Assembly (NCBI GenBank): GCA_013289195.1
Contig: JABDAI010000028.1
Location: 1,656-14,903, forward strand
Reading direction: 5' to 3'
Length of the DNA: 13,248 bases
From: Verrucomicrobiota bacterium
GTDB taxonomy: Bacteria; Verrucomicrobiota; Verrucomicrobiae; Opitutales; CG1-02-43-26
Shown: piece after piece, positions 1 through 6,683 of the stretch
Layout of the letters: the number at the start of each line of letters is the position of its first letter
Numbering within the stretch: position 1 is the stretch's first letter
Position numbers and translations under genes: made by a program
The notes under the pieces: generated by a model
Database searches by the model: none
What the model was told of the DNA's origin: nothing
Seen by the model: the letters and a program-made list of their open reading frames with translations, nothing else

Positions 1-36
1 TCAAACGCTTTTCAAATTAGGATAAATTTGGGCAGT

Positions 37-66
37 AAAAAACCTTTCAAAAAATATGAAAGGTTT
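37..66 (-). terminator. Intrinsic terminator after the Bax-inhibitor-1 family gene
   Basis: A perfect 10-bp inverted repeat (AAACCTTTCA at 40-49, TGAAAGGTTT at 57-66) encloses a 7-nt loop. Read on the minus strand, the hairpin runs straight into a run of six T (complement of A37-A42, partly within the stem), the classic intrinsic-terminator arrangement. It lies about 23 bp beyond the stop codon of the membrane-protein gene and so probably ends the whole minus-strand gene series. The plus-strand side after the hairpin is T-rich but has no clean T-run, so bidirectional action is possible but weaker. Confidence 0.8.
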
Positions 67-88
67 ATTGATACTTTTATTAAATGTT

Positions 89-838
89 CTAATCTTTAGC
101 ACGCAATTTGCCTAACAAGCGCAAAATCTCTAAATAAAGCCATACGAGAGAAACCATTAAGGAAAAGGCAAAATACCATTCTAATTTTTTTGCAACGTTT
201 TGCTGAGAAGCCTGATTGATTGCTTCAAAATCGATTACAAAGCTTAAAGTTGCAATGATTACAATAAAAATACTAATTCCAATACTCAAGGGCGAACTAT
301 CATGTAGAAACTTTAAAGGCATGCCAAAAAAGCCGCCGATAAAACTGACGACGTAAGCAATAACGATTCCTAAGATAGCTACCATGATAAATTTTGCCAA
401 GCCAGGGCTGTAGCGTACGATATTAAACTTGTAAGCGAGAAGGATGGCGAAAAAACAGGTTAAAGTCAGTAACGCCGCTTGCATGACAATTCCCGGATAG
501 GCTGCTTCATAGTAAGCACTAACTCCTCCCAAAAACAGTCCCTGACAGGCAGCGTAGGGAATAATGAGGTAAGGAGTAGCCAGTTTTCCAAATATAATGA
601 TCAATGCTAAGATAAAGCCCCCAATAGCACCAATTGTAGCAATAGTACCTACACCCATTTTACCAATAGGCAGAGTTTCTGTTCCTGAAGCGTATAAATG
701 CCAAGTATAGCCAAATGCAATAAGTAAAACTGCAAATAAGATCCCTGTTTTATTCATAACACCGTTTACAGTTAAAGCAGCTGCATTGCGCTCTCGCAAA
801 ACTTCTTCCCGAGCTAAAAGTGGATTTCCAATATTCAT
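89..838 (-). CDS. Bax inhibitor-1/YccA family integral membrane protein
   Basis: This 249-residue, very hydrophobic protein has about seven predicted membrane segments, near residues 31-48, 62-83, 89-108, 117-138, 148-170, 184-203 and 220-242. The short N-terminal tail with NPLL (5-8) and a TVNGVMNKTG stretch, and the C-terminal LVWLYLEILRLL (231-242), match the bacterial BaxI_1 branch of the BI-1 (TMBIM) superfamily. Members are inner-membrane proteins. Some are pH-sensitive Ca2+ leak channels using paired acidic residues, and D203 in FVIDFEAI is a candidate. The physiological role in bacteria is poorly known. The ATG at 838 gives a full-length protein, but no Shine-Dalgarno sequence is visible. 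It is the last gene of the minus-strand series, 88 bp after the copper ATPase and before a terminator. The family call is firm; the function is not. Confidence 0.85.
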   Translation of the reverse strand: MNIGNPLLAREEVLRERNAAALTVNGVMNKTGILFAVLLIAFGYTWHLYASGTETLPIGKMGVGTIATIGAIGGFILALIIIFGKLATPYLIIPYAACQGLFLGGVSAYYEAAYPGIVMQAALLTLTCFFAILLAYKFNIVRYSPGLAKFIMVAILGIVIAYVVSFIGGFFGMPLKFLHDSSPLSIGISIFIVIIATLSFVIDFEAINQASQQNVAKKLEWYFAFSLMVSLVWLYLEILRLLGKLRAKD

Positions 839-926
839 AATAATTATTTTACATTTAAGGATTAAAGCTCTAATCCAAACATCCCATTAAAGACAAATCA
901 AGCCTTTTCGATTTCCGACACTAAGG
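839..926 (-). other. Gap between copper ATPase and Bax-inhibitor gene, with a small hairpin
   Basis: This 88-bp AT-rich gap contains one short inverted repeat, GGATTA (859-864) and TAATCC (871-876), with a 6-nt loop. No T-run follows on the minus strand, so it does not look like an intrinsic terminator. It could be a transcript-processing or stability hairpin between copA and the downstream gene, or chance. No convincing promoter was seen. Confidence 0.3.
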
Positions 927-3002
927 TTAAATAGAAACTTTTTTCAAGCGCAAGGCGTTTAATAAAACTGAGATGCTGCTAAAACTCATCGCAACACCGG
1001 CAATCATGGGTGTTAAAGTTATTCCCCAAAAAGGATAAAGTAGACCAGCAGCAATCGGAATCCCTAGACAGTTATAAATAAAAGCAAAAAAGAGATTTTG
1101 CCAAATATTTCTCATGGTTAAATGGCTTAAAAGGATGGCTCGGGCGATCATTTTAAGGTCTCCATGAACTAAAGTCACTCCAGCACTTTCAAGGGCAACG
1201 CCAGCGCCTGTACCCATAGCAATTCCAACATCAGCTTTTGCGAGGGCTACGGCATCATTTATGCCATCGCCAGCCATTGCAACAATATCCCCTTGCTCCT
1301 TTAATCTTTCAATCCAAAGGCCTTTCTCCAAAGGATTTACTTTCGCATGATACTCATCTATGTTAAGATCATGTGCGACATTTTCCGCAACGGCTTCATT
1401 ATCTCCTGTAAGCATAACAATATGTAAACCTAACTTGTGGAGTCCTTCAATAGCTTCTTTGCTTGTAGGTTTTACGTCATCGGCAACAGCGAGAAGACCG
1501 ATCACATCATTTCCTTCTACAACATATAAAACCGTTTTTGCCTGCGATTCTAATTTTTGAGCAGATTCAAGTAAATATTGAGCAATAGAAAGTTGAAATT
1601 TTTTAAGTAAAGCTTGATTGCCTACCAATGCGACTGTGTTTTCTAAATTTGCTTTCACGCCCATACCTGTAATGGCTTCAAAATTTTGAACCGCTAATGT
1701 ATTTATCTTCTTTTTCTTACTTTCCTGTAGAATAGCTTTTGACAAGGGATGCTCACTCCCTTGTTCGACAGAGGCAGCTATTTGTAGCACTTTTCCACTG
1801 GTTACCGGTTCTTTAGAAATAATATCTGTAATACTTGGGAAACCTTCTGTTAACGTTCCTGTTTTATCTATAACTAGAGTGGTGACTTTTTCTAATTTTT
1901 CTAAGGCTTCAGCATTTTTAATTAAGATGCCTATTTGTGCAGCCCGTCCAACGCCCACAATAATTGAAATAGGCGTCGCTAAACCTAATGCACAAGGGCA
2001 GGCAATAATAAGAACTGAAACAGCGTACACAAAGGCATTAATAAATCGCGGTTGCGGTCCCCAAAGACTCCATAAGGCAAAAGTAACAAGAGCGACGAGA
2101 ATAACTGCGGGAACAAAATACCGAGAAACTTTATCTGCAACCCTTTGAATAGGCGGAAGAGTCCTTTGAGCTTTTGCAACCATATCAACAATTTGAGCAA
2201 GAAGCGTTTCTGAACCTACTTTTTCAGCAAGCATTATGAAGGAACCTTCAAGATTCATAGTCCCGGCGATCACTTTATCCGTTTTTTCTTTTTTTATAGA
2301 AATTGCTTCTCCCGTAATGATGCTTTCATCGACGTGACTTTGTCCTTCTAAAAGAGCTCCATCGACAGGAATTTTTTCTCCAGAAAGGACCCGCAAATGA
2401 TCACCGACTTTAATTTCATCAATATTCACCTCATGTTCACCATCACTATCAATTCTACGAGCACGTTTGGGAGATTCTTTTATTAATGCACTAAGAGCCA
2501 TACCCGTCTTTCCACGAGCACGCGCTTCAAGCATTTGCCCGAGCAATACGAGGGTAATAATCACTGCTGCCGATTCAAAATACAAAGGCAGATAACCCTC
2601 CATTTTCAAAGAATCAGGGAAAATTTGTGGGAAAATCAAAGCGACCAAACTAAATACATAAGCAGAAAGCGTACCTAAGCCTATTAATGAAAACATATTT
2701 AGGCTTCTATTGATCACAGAAGTCCAGGCACGCACATATAAATTAGCACCAGCCCAAAAAAGAACAATAGTCGTCAATAAGAATTGGATCTTGGGATAAT
2801 GTAGACCTGACATTGCTAATATAACGACAGGAATTGTGAAAATTAAAGCTAACCAAAACCGTTTTGCCCAAGTATGATATTCGCGAAGGGCCTCAGAATC
2901 ATCTTGTGAAGGTTTTATAGGTTCGAGATCCATACCACAAATAGGACAAGGTCCAGGTTTATCGCGTAAGATCTCGGGATGCATGGGGCAGGTATATTGC
3001 AT
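927..3002 (-). CDS. copA: Cu(I)-exporting P1B-type ATPase with N-terminal metal-binding domain
   Basis: This 691-residue protein is a heavy-metal P-type ATPase that couples ATP hydrolysis to metal export across the inner membrane. Residues 1-30 form a Cys/His metal-binding domain (CPMHP at 5-9, CPICGM at 19-24) instead of the usual HMA ferredoxin-like domain. The transport CPC motif is at 335-337 (IIACPCALG), the actuator TGE at 230-232, phosphorylation D379 in DKTGT, the nucleotide-domain HP at 418-419 and GDGIND at 578-583. Y643-N644 in the penultimate helix and the last-helix MSFSS (672-676) complete the Cu(I) P1B-1 signature. All catalytic motifs are present, so the gene is probably functional. 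V585 replaces the usual proline after GDGIND-A. The ATG at 3002 lacks a Shine-Dalgarno sequence. It lies 69 bp after the McsA-like gene, behind a repeat-containing gap that could be a metal-responsive operator. Silver could also be a substrate. Confidence 0.93.
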   Translation of the reverse strand: MQYTCPMHPEILRDKPGPCPICGMDLEPIKPSQDDSEALREYHTWAKRFWLALIFTIPVVILAMSGLHYPKIQFLLTTIVLFWAGANLYVRAWTSVINRSLNMFSLIGLGTLSAYVFSLVALIFPQIFPDSLKMEGYLPLYFESAAVIITLVLLGQMLEARARGKTGMALSALIKESPKRARRIDSDGEHEVNIDEIKVGDHLRVLSGEKIPVDGALLEGQSHVDESIITGEAISIKKEKTDKVIAGTMNLEGSFIMLAEKVGSETLLAQIVDMVAKAQRTLPPIQRVADKVSRYFVPAVILVALVTFALWSLWGPQPRFINAFVYAVSVLIIACPCALGLATPISIIVGVGRAAQIGILIKNAEALEKLEKVTTLVIDKTGTLTEGFPSITDIISKEPVTSGKVLQIAASVEQGSEHPLSKAILQESKKKKINTLAVQNFEAITGMGVKANLENTVALVGNQALLKKFQLSIAQYLLESAQKLESQAKTVLYVVEGNDVIGLLAVADDVKPTSKEAIEGLHKLGLHIVMLTGDNEAVAENVAHDLNIDEYHAKVNPLEKGLWIERLKEQGDIVAMAGDGINDAVALAKADVGIAMGTGAGVALESAGVTLVHGDLKMIARAILLSHLTMRNIWQNLFFAFIYNCLGIPIAAGLLYPFWGITLTPMIAGVAMSFSSISVLLNALRLKKVSI

Positions 3003-3017
3003 AAAATAAGGGGTAAT

Positions 3018-3067
3018 TGGCTAAACACAGTTAACCTTTGTGTCAGTTAACCACGGTTGGCCTAACC
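3018..3067. promoter_or_regulatory. Direct repeats and dyad just upstream of the copper ATPase
   Basis: The 69-bp gap before copA contains two exact copies of CAGTTAACC (3028-3036 and 3044-3052), 16 bp apart start to start. It also has an ACACA/TGTGT dyad (3025-3029 and 3039-3043) around a 9-bp spacer, and a small AACC-AC-GGTT palindrome at 3049-3058 with further TAACC at 3063-3067. No T-run follows on the minus strand, so it does not read as a terminator. An operator for a copper-sensing regulator is one possibility. I do not recognise a known CueR, CsoR or CopY box, and no regulator gene is in the window. Confidence 0.4.
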
Positions 3068-3071
3068 AAAT

Positions 3072-3677
3072 TTAAATTTCTTTTTTCTTATTTGTATTAG
3101 GATTTTTAGGTGTTTTGGATTTAGGCTTTTTCTCTGCAGCGGATAGAGCGCTCTTATTAGCATTCTCTGATTTACTTAACTGGTTTTTATATTCCTTAAG
3201 CTGATCACGAATTTGAGCGGCATGTTCATAGTCTTCAATTTCAACGGCATCGAGCAGTTCTTTATTTAATTGGGCAATTTTTTGTCTTAAAGACCTCTTA
3301 TCTTGGTTTCTGGGAGATTTGCCTTTGTGAACTTCAGCATCCTGAATTTTTCTAAGTATTTCCATTTTTGGGGTAACGAAAACATCATAGCAAGCAGAAC
3401 AACCCAAACGTCCTGTTTTATGAAATTCAGCTTCTGAATAACCACAATGATCACAAACGAGATCATTGCCTGGCTTAGGAAGACCTTGCTGCATAGCAAT
3501 TCCTAGAAGCTTTTCCATAAGACCGAATTGCAAAGGGTCTTGAAATTGTTTAGCATGAGGACAAGTTTCACACATATCCGCTTTTTTAACCTCAGCATTG
3601 ATAATTTGTGTCAAATGGATGACGCAAGGTTTCTTACAATTCTCACATCCTGGAGGACGCTTTTCATTTTCGCTCAT
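3072..3677 (-). CDS. mcsA: McsA-like zinc-finger protein with UVR motif
   Basis: The 201-residue protein has four CxxC zinc-binding pairs: C11/C14 (with C18), C36/C39, C75/C78 and C93/C96. They are followed by a UVR motif at about 127-163 (key run DYEHAAQIRDQL) like those in UvrB and UvrC, then a Lys/Asn/Pro-rich disordered tail from about 168. This domain order is that of McsA. In Firmicutes McsA activates the protein-arginine kinase McsB in CtsR/ClpC proteolysis and binds heavy metals. PVC bacteria carry relatives often labelled UvrB/UvrC-motif protein. It is not a full UvrB: there is no helicase domain. The ATG at 3677 has no Shine-Dalgarno sequence. cdd ends 32 bp upstream and copA starts 69 bp downstream. 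No mcsB lies beside it, so the partner is elsewhere or absent. The family call is firm; the role in this organism is inferred. Confidence 0.82.
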   Translation of the reverse strand: MSENEKRPPGCENCKKPCVIHLTQIINAEVKKADMCETCPHAKQFQDPLQFGLMEKLLGIAMQQGLPKPGNDLVCDHCGYSEAEFHKTGRLGCSACYDVFVTPKMEILRKIQDAEVHKGKSPRNQDKRSLRQKIAQLNKELLDAVEIEDYEHAAQIRDQLKEYKNQLSKSENANKSALSAAEKKPKSKTPKNPNTNKKKEI

Positions 3678-3709
3678 ACTATAATAATTATTTTTTAAAA
3701 TAACATTTA

Positions 3710-4126
3710 TTAACTAAAAGAAGTAAAACTGCGAGGAAGTAAATCGCCTAACATCACTTTTTCTTTCACGCCGGTCAAATTCCCTAAATAAATAGGAAAT
3801 TCTGGATTAGTAAATTCAGCAATGACTTGTAAACAAAGTCCGCAAGGCACAGAAAGAGGATCCGTATCAGTAACAAGTACCATATATTCAAAAGGAACCA
3901 CCCCTTTCGCAGCAATTGCAGAAAATACTGCTACGCGTTCGGCACAAATTGTAGCACCAAAACTAGCATTTTCCACATTACAACCACTAAAAATTTTATC
4001 GGAATCAAGGACTTTAATGGCAGCACCTACATGAAAGTTCGAATATATTGCGTGAGCATGTTTTCGAGCTTGAACCGCTTTTTTAAAAGCTTCTTCTAAT
4101 AATGGAGGAACGATAGACTTTTTCAT
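3710..4126 (-). CDS. cdd: Cytidine deaminase (small tetrameric type)
   Basis: This 138-residue enzyme would convert cytidine and deoxycytidine to uridine and deoxyuridine in pyrimidine salvage. The length fits the small zinc-dependent homotetrameric class. Visible features are the substrate-binding stretch NFHVGAA (30-36), CNVENAS (49-55), the zinc ligand and catalytic glutamate in CAER (C61, E63, R64), and the other two zinc ligands in PCGLC (C95, C98). The second motif normally reads PCGACRQ. Here it is PCGLCLQ, so the alanine and arginine are replaced by leucines, a modest oddity near the zinc site. The ATG at 4126 has no clear Shine-Dalgarno sequence. It lies 60 bp after the PD-(D/E)XK gene and 32 bp before the McsA-like gene, which suggests cotranscription with the latter. 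Confidence 0.9.
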   Translation of the reverse strand: MKKSIVPPLLEEAFKKAVQARKHAHAIYSNFHVGAAIKVLDSDKIFSGCNVENASFGATICAERVAVFSAIAAKGVVPFEYMVLVTDTDPLSVPCGLCLQVIAEFTNPEFPIYLGNLTGVKEKVMLGDLLPRSFTSFS

Positions 4127-4186
4127 ATTTTATCTAGGCTAATCGAATTACTAGAATCTTATCAACATTATTTTGGAAATTTACAT

Positions 4187-5884
4187 TTACTTTAGAATAT
4201 TGATGTTCTCATACACCAATTCCATTTGCTTGCCACAGAAAGCCAAACCTATCGCCGAAACTGACGCAACATGGTGCTGCTCAAATGTTTCTATGTACTT
4301 CTTATTCTTAATCTGTTCTAAAGCTTCTTGTGCCTTATCTAACAACAAATCTGCAGTAGCGCTTGTTTTAAATTCTAATAATATCCCCTTTTTTTGCTTA
4401 TATTTATCTTTAGGAATAAAGATCACATCGAAACGGCCTAAGCCAGATTCTCGATTTGATTGAATAATATAGTATTCTCTTAAGCCAACTACCAAACCTA
4501 AAATAAACGCATGAAACACGTCTTCTGCCGTATTGCTATTAAAATCAAAGTAACTCCCTGTTTGCAGAATATAAGCTTCTAGGTATTCTTTAAATTTATC
4601 TATTTGCCCATCTGCTAAACTTTGGATAAACCTGTGATAAGAATCCATGCTGATTGCCGCACTAAACCAGCCTGTAACTATTTGATAATAAACAGAACCC
4701 ACTTCTTTATTGGGTATGGCCATTCGAGCAAAAAACTCATAACCTCGCAATTCTGTCGATAATACCTTAAGATATCCAGCATAGAGCAACAAGCTCCATA
4801 AAGCCTCTTCACGTACTTCAATATCTAAAAATACTAAATTTTCCGATATAGATTGTTCAATGGTATTGCCTTGAAGTAATTCTTCAAATTGTTGTTTCAC
4901 AGTAGATTTTGCATTACCCAATAACTTTCCTATTAATGCATTACTGGAAGTATTAATCCAATAGAAGTCTAACTGTCCATTACTATCCAAGCATTTGATT
5001 ATCGACCATGGATTATACAATGTATATTTCCCTACTTGATAGCCATTATACCATTCTGTGACAGAGGACATCGAAACCTCTTTTTTACTTTCAGTGATTA
5101 ACTTTAGTACTTCTTCCTCTGTAAATCCAAAATACTGTCCATATTTTTCTTTGAGTAATGTATAAATAGAAATATTGTTGAGCCCAGAAAACAAACTTTC
5201 TTGCGCAATTCGTGTAATGCCAGTGAGTACCCCTTTAGATATAGCAGAATTATCTTTAAGTGCTTCACCTAAAATACTTCGCATTAACTGCATCATTTCC
5301 TGATAAAAATTTCCCATATACGCTTCATGCATTGGAGTATCGTATTCGTCTATTAACAGAATAATGGGTTTATGAAATTTCCTTGCTACATACTCTGATA
5401 ACTTTTTAAGTGCCGTAGTCGTATTTAATAAGTCAGCTTTTTGATCTAACAAAGCCTTAAATACAGTCTTTTCACTTTCTGATAAAATATTACCTTCAAG
5501 TAAATATCTATGTTTTTCATATAATTCACTCATGAGCAGTACAATCTTTCCATAAGCATCGGTAAAATTAGAGTACTTCACGTCTTTGAAAGTAATAAAA
5601 ATAACAGGGTATTGACCTTGATGCTGGGTGCAGAATTCGATTTCCTTTGAAATATTTAAATTCGCAAATAAATTTTCATTTTCATCATCTTTATAATGAT
5701 TCTGCTTCAGAAAATAATCCAACATTGATAAATTCAATGTCTTACCAAAACGTCTTGGCCGAATAATTAGAATAACCCCTGCGCCATCGTCCATCACATC
5801 TTTGATAAATAGGCTTTTATCAACAAATAGATAATTGCCTTTGATTAGTGTTTTAAAATTAGCTATGCCTACGGGCAATCTCAT
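4187..5884 (-). CDS. AAA-ATPase-like protein with C-terminal PD-(D/E)XK nuclease-fold domain
   Basis: The 565-residue protein has two parts. The N-terminal AAA-ATPase-like domain carries the family opening (LPVGIANFKTLI, 3-14), a modified Walker A RPRRFGKT (42-49) and Walker B LLIDEYD (176-182). The C-terminal PD-(D/E)XK nuclease-fold domain has D486 in GRFDVIF and E504/K506 in LLEFKTS, then the conserved IGLAFCGK (545-552). This is the AAA_9/PDDEXK_9 (DUF1703) type, often multi-copy in gut Bacteroidota and in symbionts such as Amoebophilus and Cardinium. Its function is unproven; nucleic-acid cleavage or defence has been suggested from the fold. The gene looks intact, with catalytic residues kept, which is worth noting because many relatives are degraded. 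The ATG at 5884 lacks a Shine-Dalgarno sequence. It heads the minus-strand series but need not share its function and may have been acquired separately. Confidence 0.85.
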   Translation of the reverse strand: MRLPVGIANFKTLIKGNYLFVDKSLFIKDVMDDGAGVILIIRPRRFGKTLNLSMLDYFLKQNHYKDDENENLFANLNISKEIEFCTQHQGQYPVIFITFKDVKYSNFTDAYGKIVLLMSELYEKHRYLLEGNILSESEKTVFKALLDQKADLLNTTTALKKLSEYVARKFHKPIILLIDEYDTPMHEAYMGNFYQEMMQLMRSILGEALKDNSAISKGVLTGITRIAQESLFSGLNNISIYTLLKEKYGQYFGFTEEEVLKLITESKKEVSMSSVTEWYNGYQVGKYTLYNPWSIIKCLDSNGQLDFYWINTSSNALIGKLLGNAKSTVKQQFEELLQGNTIEQSISENLVFLDIEVREEALWSLLLYAGYLKVLSTELRGYEFFARMAIPNKEVGSVYYQIVTGWFSAAISMDSYHRFIQSLADGQIDKFKEYLEAYILQTGSYFDFNSNTAEDVFHAFILGLVVGLREYYIIQSNRESGLGRFDVIFIPKDKYKQKKGILLEFKTSATADLLLDKAQEALEQIKNKKYIETFEQHHVASVSAIGLAFCGKQMELVYENINILK

Positions 5885-6070
5885 ATAAAATTTTTATTCT
5901 CTCAATTCTCTTTTAAATTTCCCCCTATTATCTATACAGTGATATACTCGTTTTTTCTTTATATTGAAAGCCTTTTCTTTAGTACCTTTTAATACCGGAT
6001 TGACTTCATCTAATCTGTGTGCTTCAATCTTTTAAACAAATCTACAATCATTAACTATTACAGAAAAATT
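5885..6070. other. Divergent intergenic region
   Basis: This 186-bp AT-rich stretch separates two diverging genes and must hold both promoters. The plus-strand candidate is listed separately. On the minus strand a GATAAT (-10-like) lies at 5932-5927, but there is no convincing -35 partner at standard spacing. An open frame from GTG 6017 would extend the VOC gene by 18 codons, but I consider it untranslated. No RNA gene or further repeat was seen. Confidence 0.5.
6000..6028 (+). promoter_or_regulatory. Candidate sigma-70-type promoter for the VOC gene
   Basis: TTGACT (6000-6005, five of six consensus bases) and TTCAAT (6023-6028, four of six) are separated by exactly 17 bp. Transcription would start around 6035, giving a leader of roughly 36 nt before ATG 6071. 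This also argues against the upstream GTG at 6017, which would lie inside the promoter. Consensus matches are easy to find in AT-rich DNA, so this is tentative. Confidence 0.4.
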
Positions 6071-6562
6071 ATGGCTGAACAGAAAAATAAATCAAATGAA
6101 AACCGTCCTACCAAGCAGGAAGGCTATACTTGGGGAACTCCCTGCATCACCGTGGATAATGCACAGAAAGCTATTGATGCTTATACTAAAGTCTTTGGTT
6201 TTACAGTGCATGAAACCATGAACGATCAGACAGGCGCCATCTGCTGGGCTAAATTAACGTACAAAGATTTTGGGCTCCATATTTGGGATCCTACTAACAA
6301 GTCCGATTCAGAATGTTGCGTGGGAAAAAAGCCCAAATCACCTAAAGCCTCTGGCATTGTATCACCTGTTTCTATTTATCTTTATAATGATGATGTGGAA
6401 GGAACTGTAAAAAAAGCAAAAGAACAGGGATTTACAATTATCCAAGAGCCTGAAGTTATGTTTTGGGGAGACAAAATGTGCACTATGACTGATGCGAATG
6501 GCTACGTTTGGAATGTCGCTAAGAATGTAGCTGACTTTGATCCCTCAAAAATGCCTTCCTAA
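6071..6562 (+). CDS. VOC-superfamily (glyoxalase/PhnB-like) protein
   Basis: With the ATG at 6071 the protein has 163 residues. It carries the vicinal-oxygen-chelate pattern of two beta-alpha-beta-beta-beta modules. Module one is about 22-75 (TVDNAQKAIDAYTKVFGF, then a strand ending GLHIWDP) and module two about 95-150 (SIYLYNDDVEGTVKKAKEQG, then EPEVMFWGDKMCTMTDANGYVWNVA). The EP-x-x-MFWGD...D-NGY-W stretch is typical of PhnB-like glyoxalase or bleomycin-resistance-type proteins of unknown substrate. Metal-binding residues cannot be assigned with confidence. An in-frame GTG at 6017 would add 18 residues, but these are poor in family features and overlap the likely promoter. It stands alone: upstream genes diverge, and mreB follows 121 bp later behind its own promoter-like sequence. 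Specific activity is unknown. Confidence 0.8.
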   Translation: MAEQKNKSNENRPTKQEGYTWGTPCITVDNAQKAIDAYTKVFGFTVHETMNDQTGAICWAKLTYKDFGLHIWDPTNKSDSECCVGKKPKSPKASGIVSPVSIYLYNDDVEGTVKKAKEQGFTIIQEPEVMFWGDKMCTMTDANGYVWNVAKNVADFDPSKMPS

Positions 6563-6570
6563 GCAATACT

Positions 6571-6604
6571 AGGTTGATATGATTTTTACAAATAATATCA
6601 ACTT
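6571..6604 (+). terminator. Weak AT-rich hairpin after the VOC gene
   Basis: GTTGATAT (6573-6580) pairs with ATATCAAC (6595-6602), and the stem can extend by one G-U and one A-U pair. The loop is 14 nt. The following sequence is AT-rich but lacks a T-run, so termination would be weak. It sits 10 bp after the stop codon, a normal place for a terminator. Confidence 0.35.
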
Positions 6605-6629
6605 AAATAAATAATTTTGAATTTAAACT

Positions 6630-6662
6630 TTGACATTTTTCGTATTTGTCTAAGATTCTATT
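6630..6662 (+). promoter_or_regulatory. Candidate promoter for the mre cluster
   Basis: A perfect -35 hexamer TTGACA lies at 6630-6635, in the gap before mreB. The -10 is less clear: TAAGAT at 6651-6656 (15-bp spacing) or TCTATT at 6657-6662 (21-bp spacing), each with four of six consensus bases. A promoter here fits the start of the cell-shape gene cluster. The -35 is the stronger half of the evidence. Confidence 0.4.
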
Positions 6663-6683
6663 ATTAATTGGGATAATGAAATT

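Noticed and set aside
859..876. Hairpin between copA and the Bax-inhibitor gene as a terminator
   Set aside because: The stem is only 6 bp and no T-run follows on the minus strand.
1360..2148. Open frames on the opposite strand of the copper ATPase
   Set aside because: They lie fully inside a gene whose catalytic motifs are all intact and show no recognisable protein features; they are antisense shadows.
3072..3677. Annotation of the UVR-motif protein as excinuclease UvrB
   Set aside because: It has only the short UVR motif plus CxxC zinc pairs; no helicase or ATP-binding motifs are present at 201 residues.
6017..6070. Upstream GTG start extending the VOC protein by 18 residues
   Set aside because: The extension lacks family features and would begin inside a promoter-like TTGACT-17-TTCAAT sequence; ATG 6071 gives a normal-length VOC protein.
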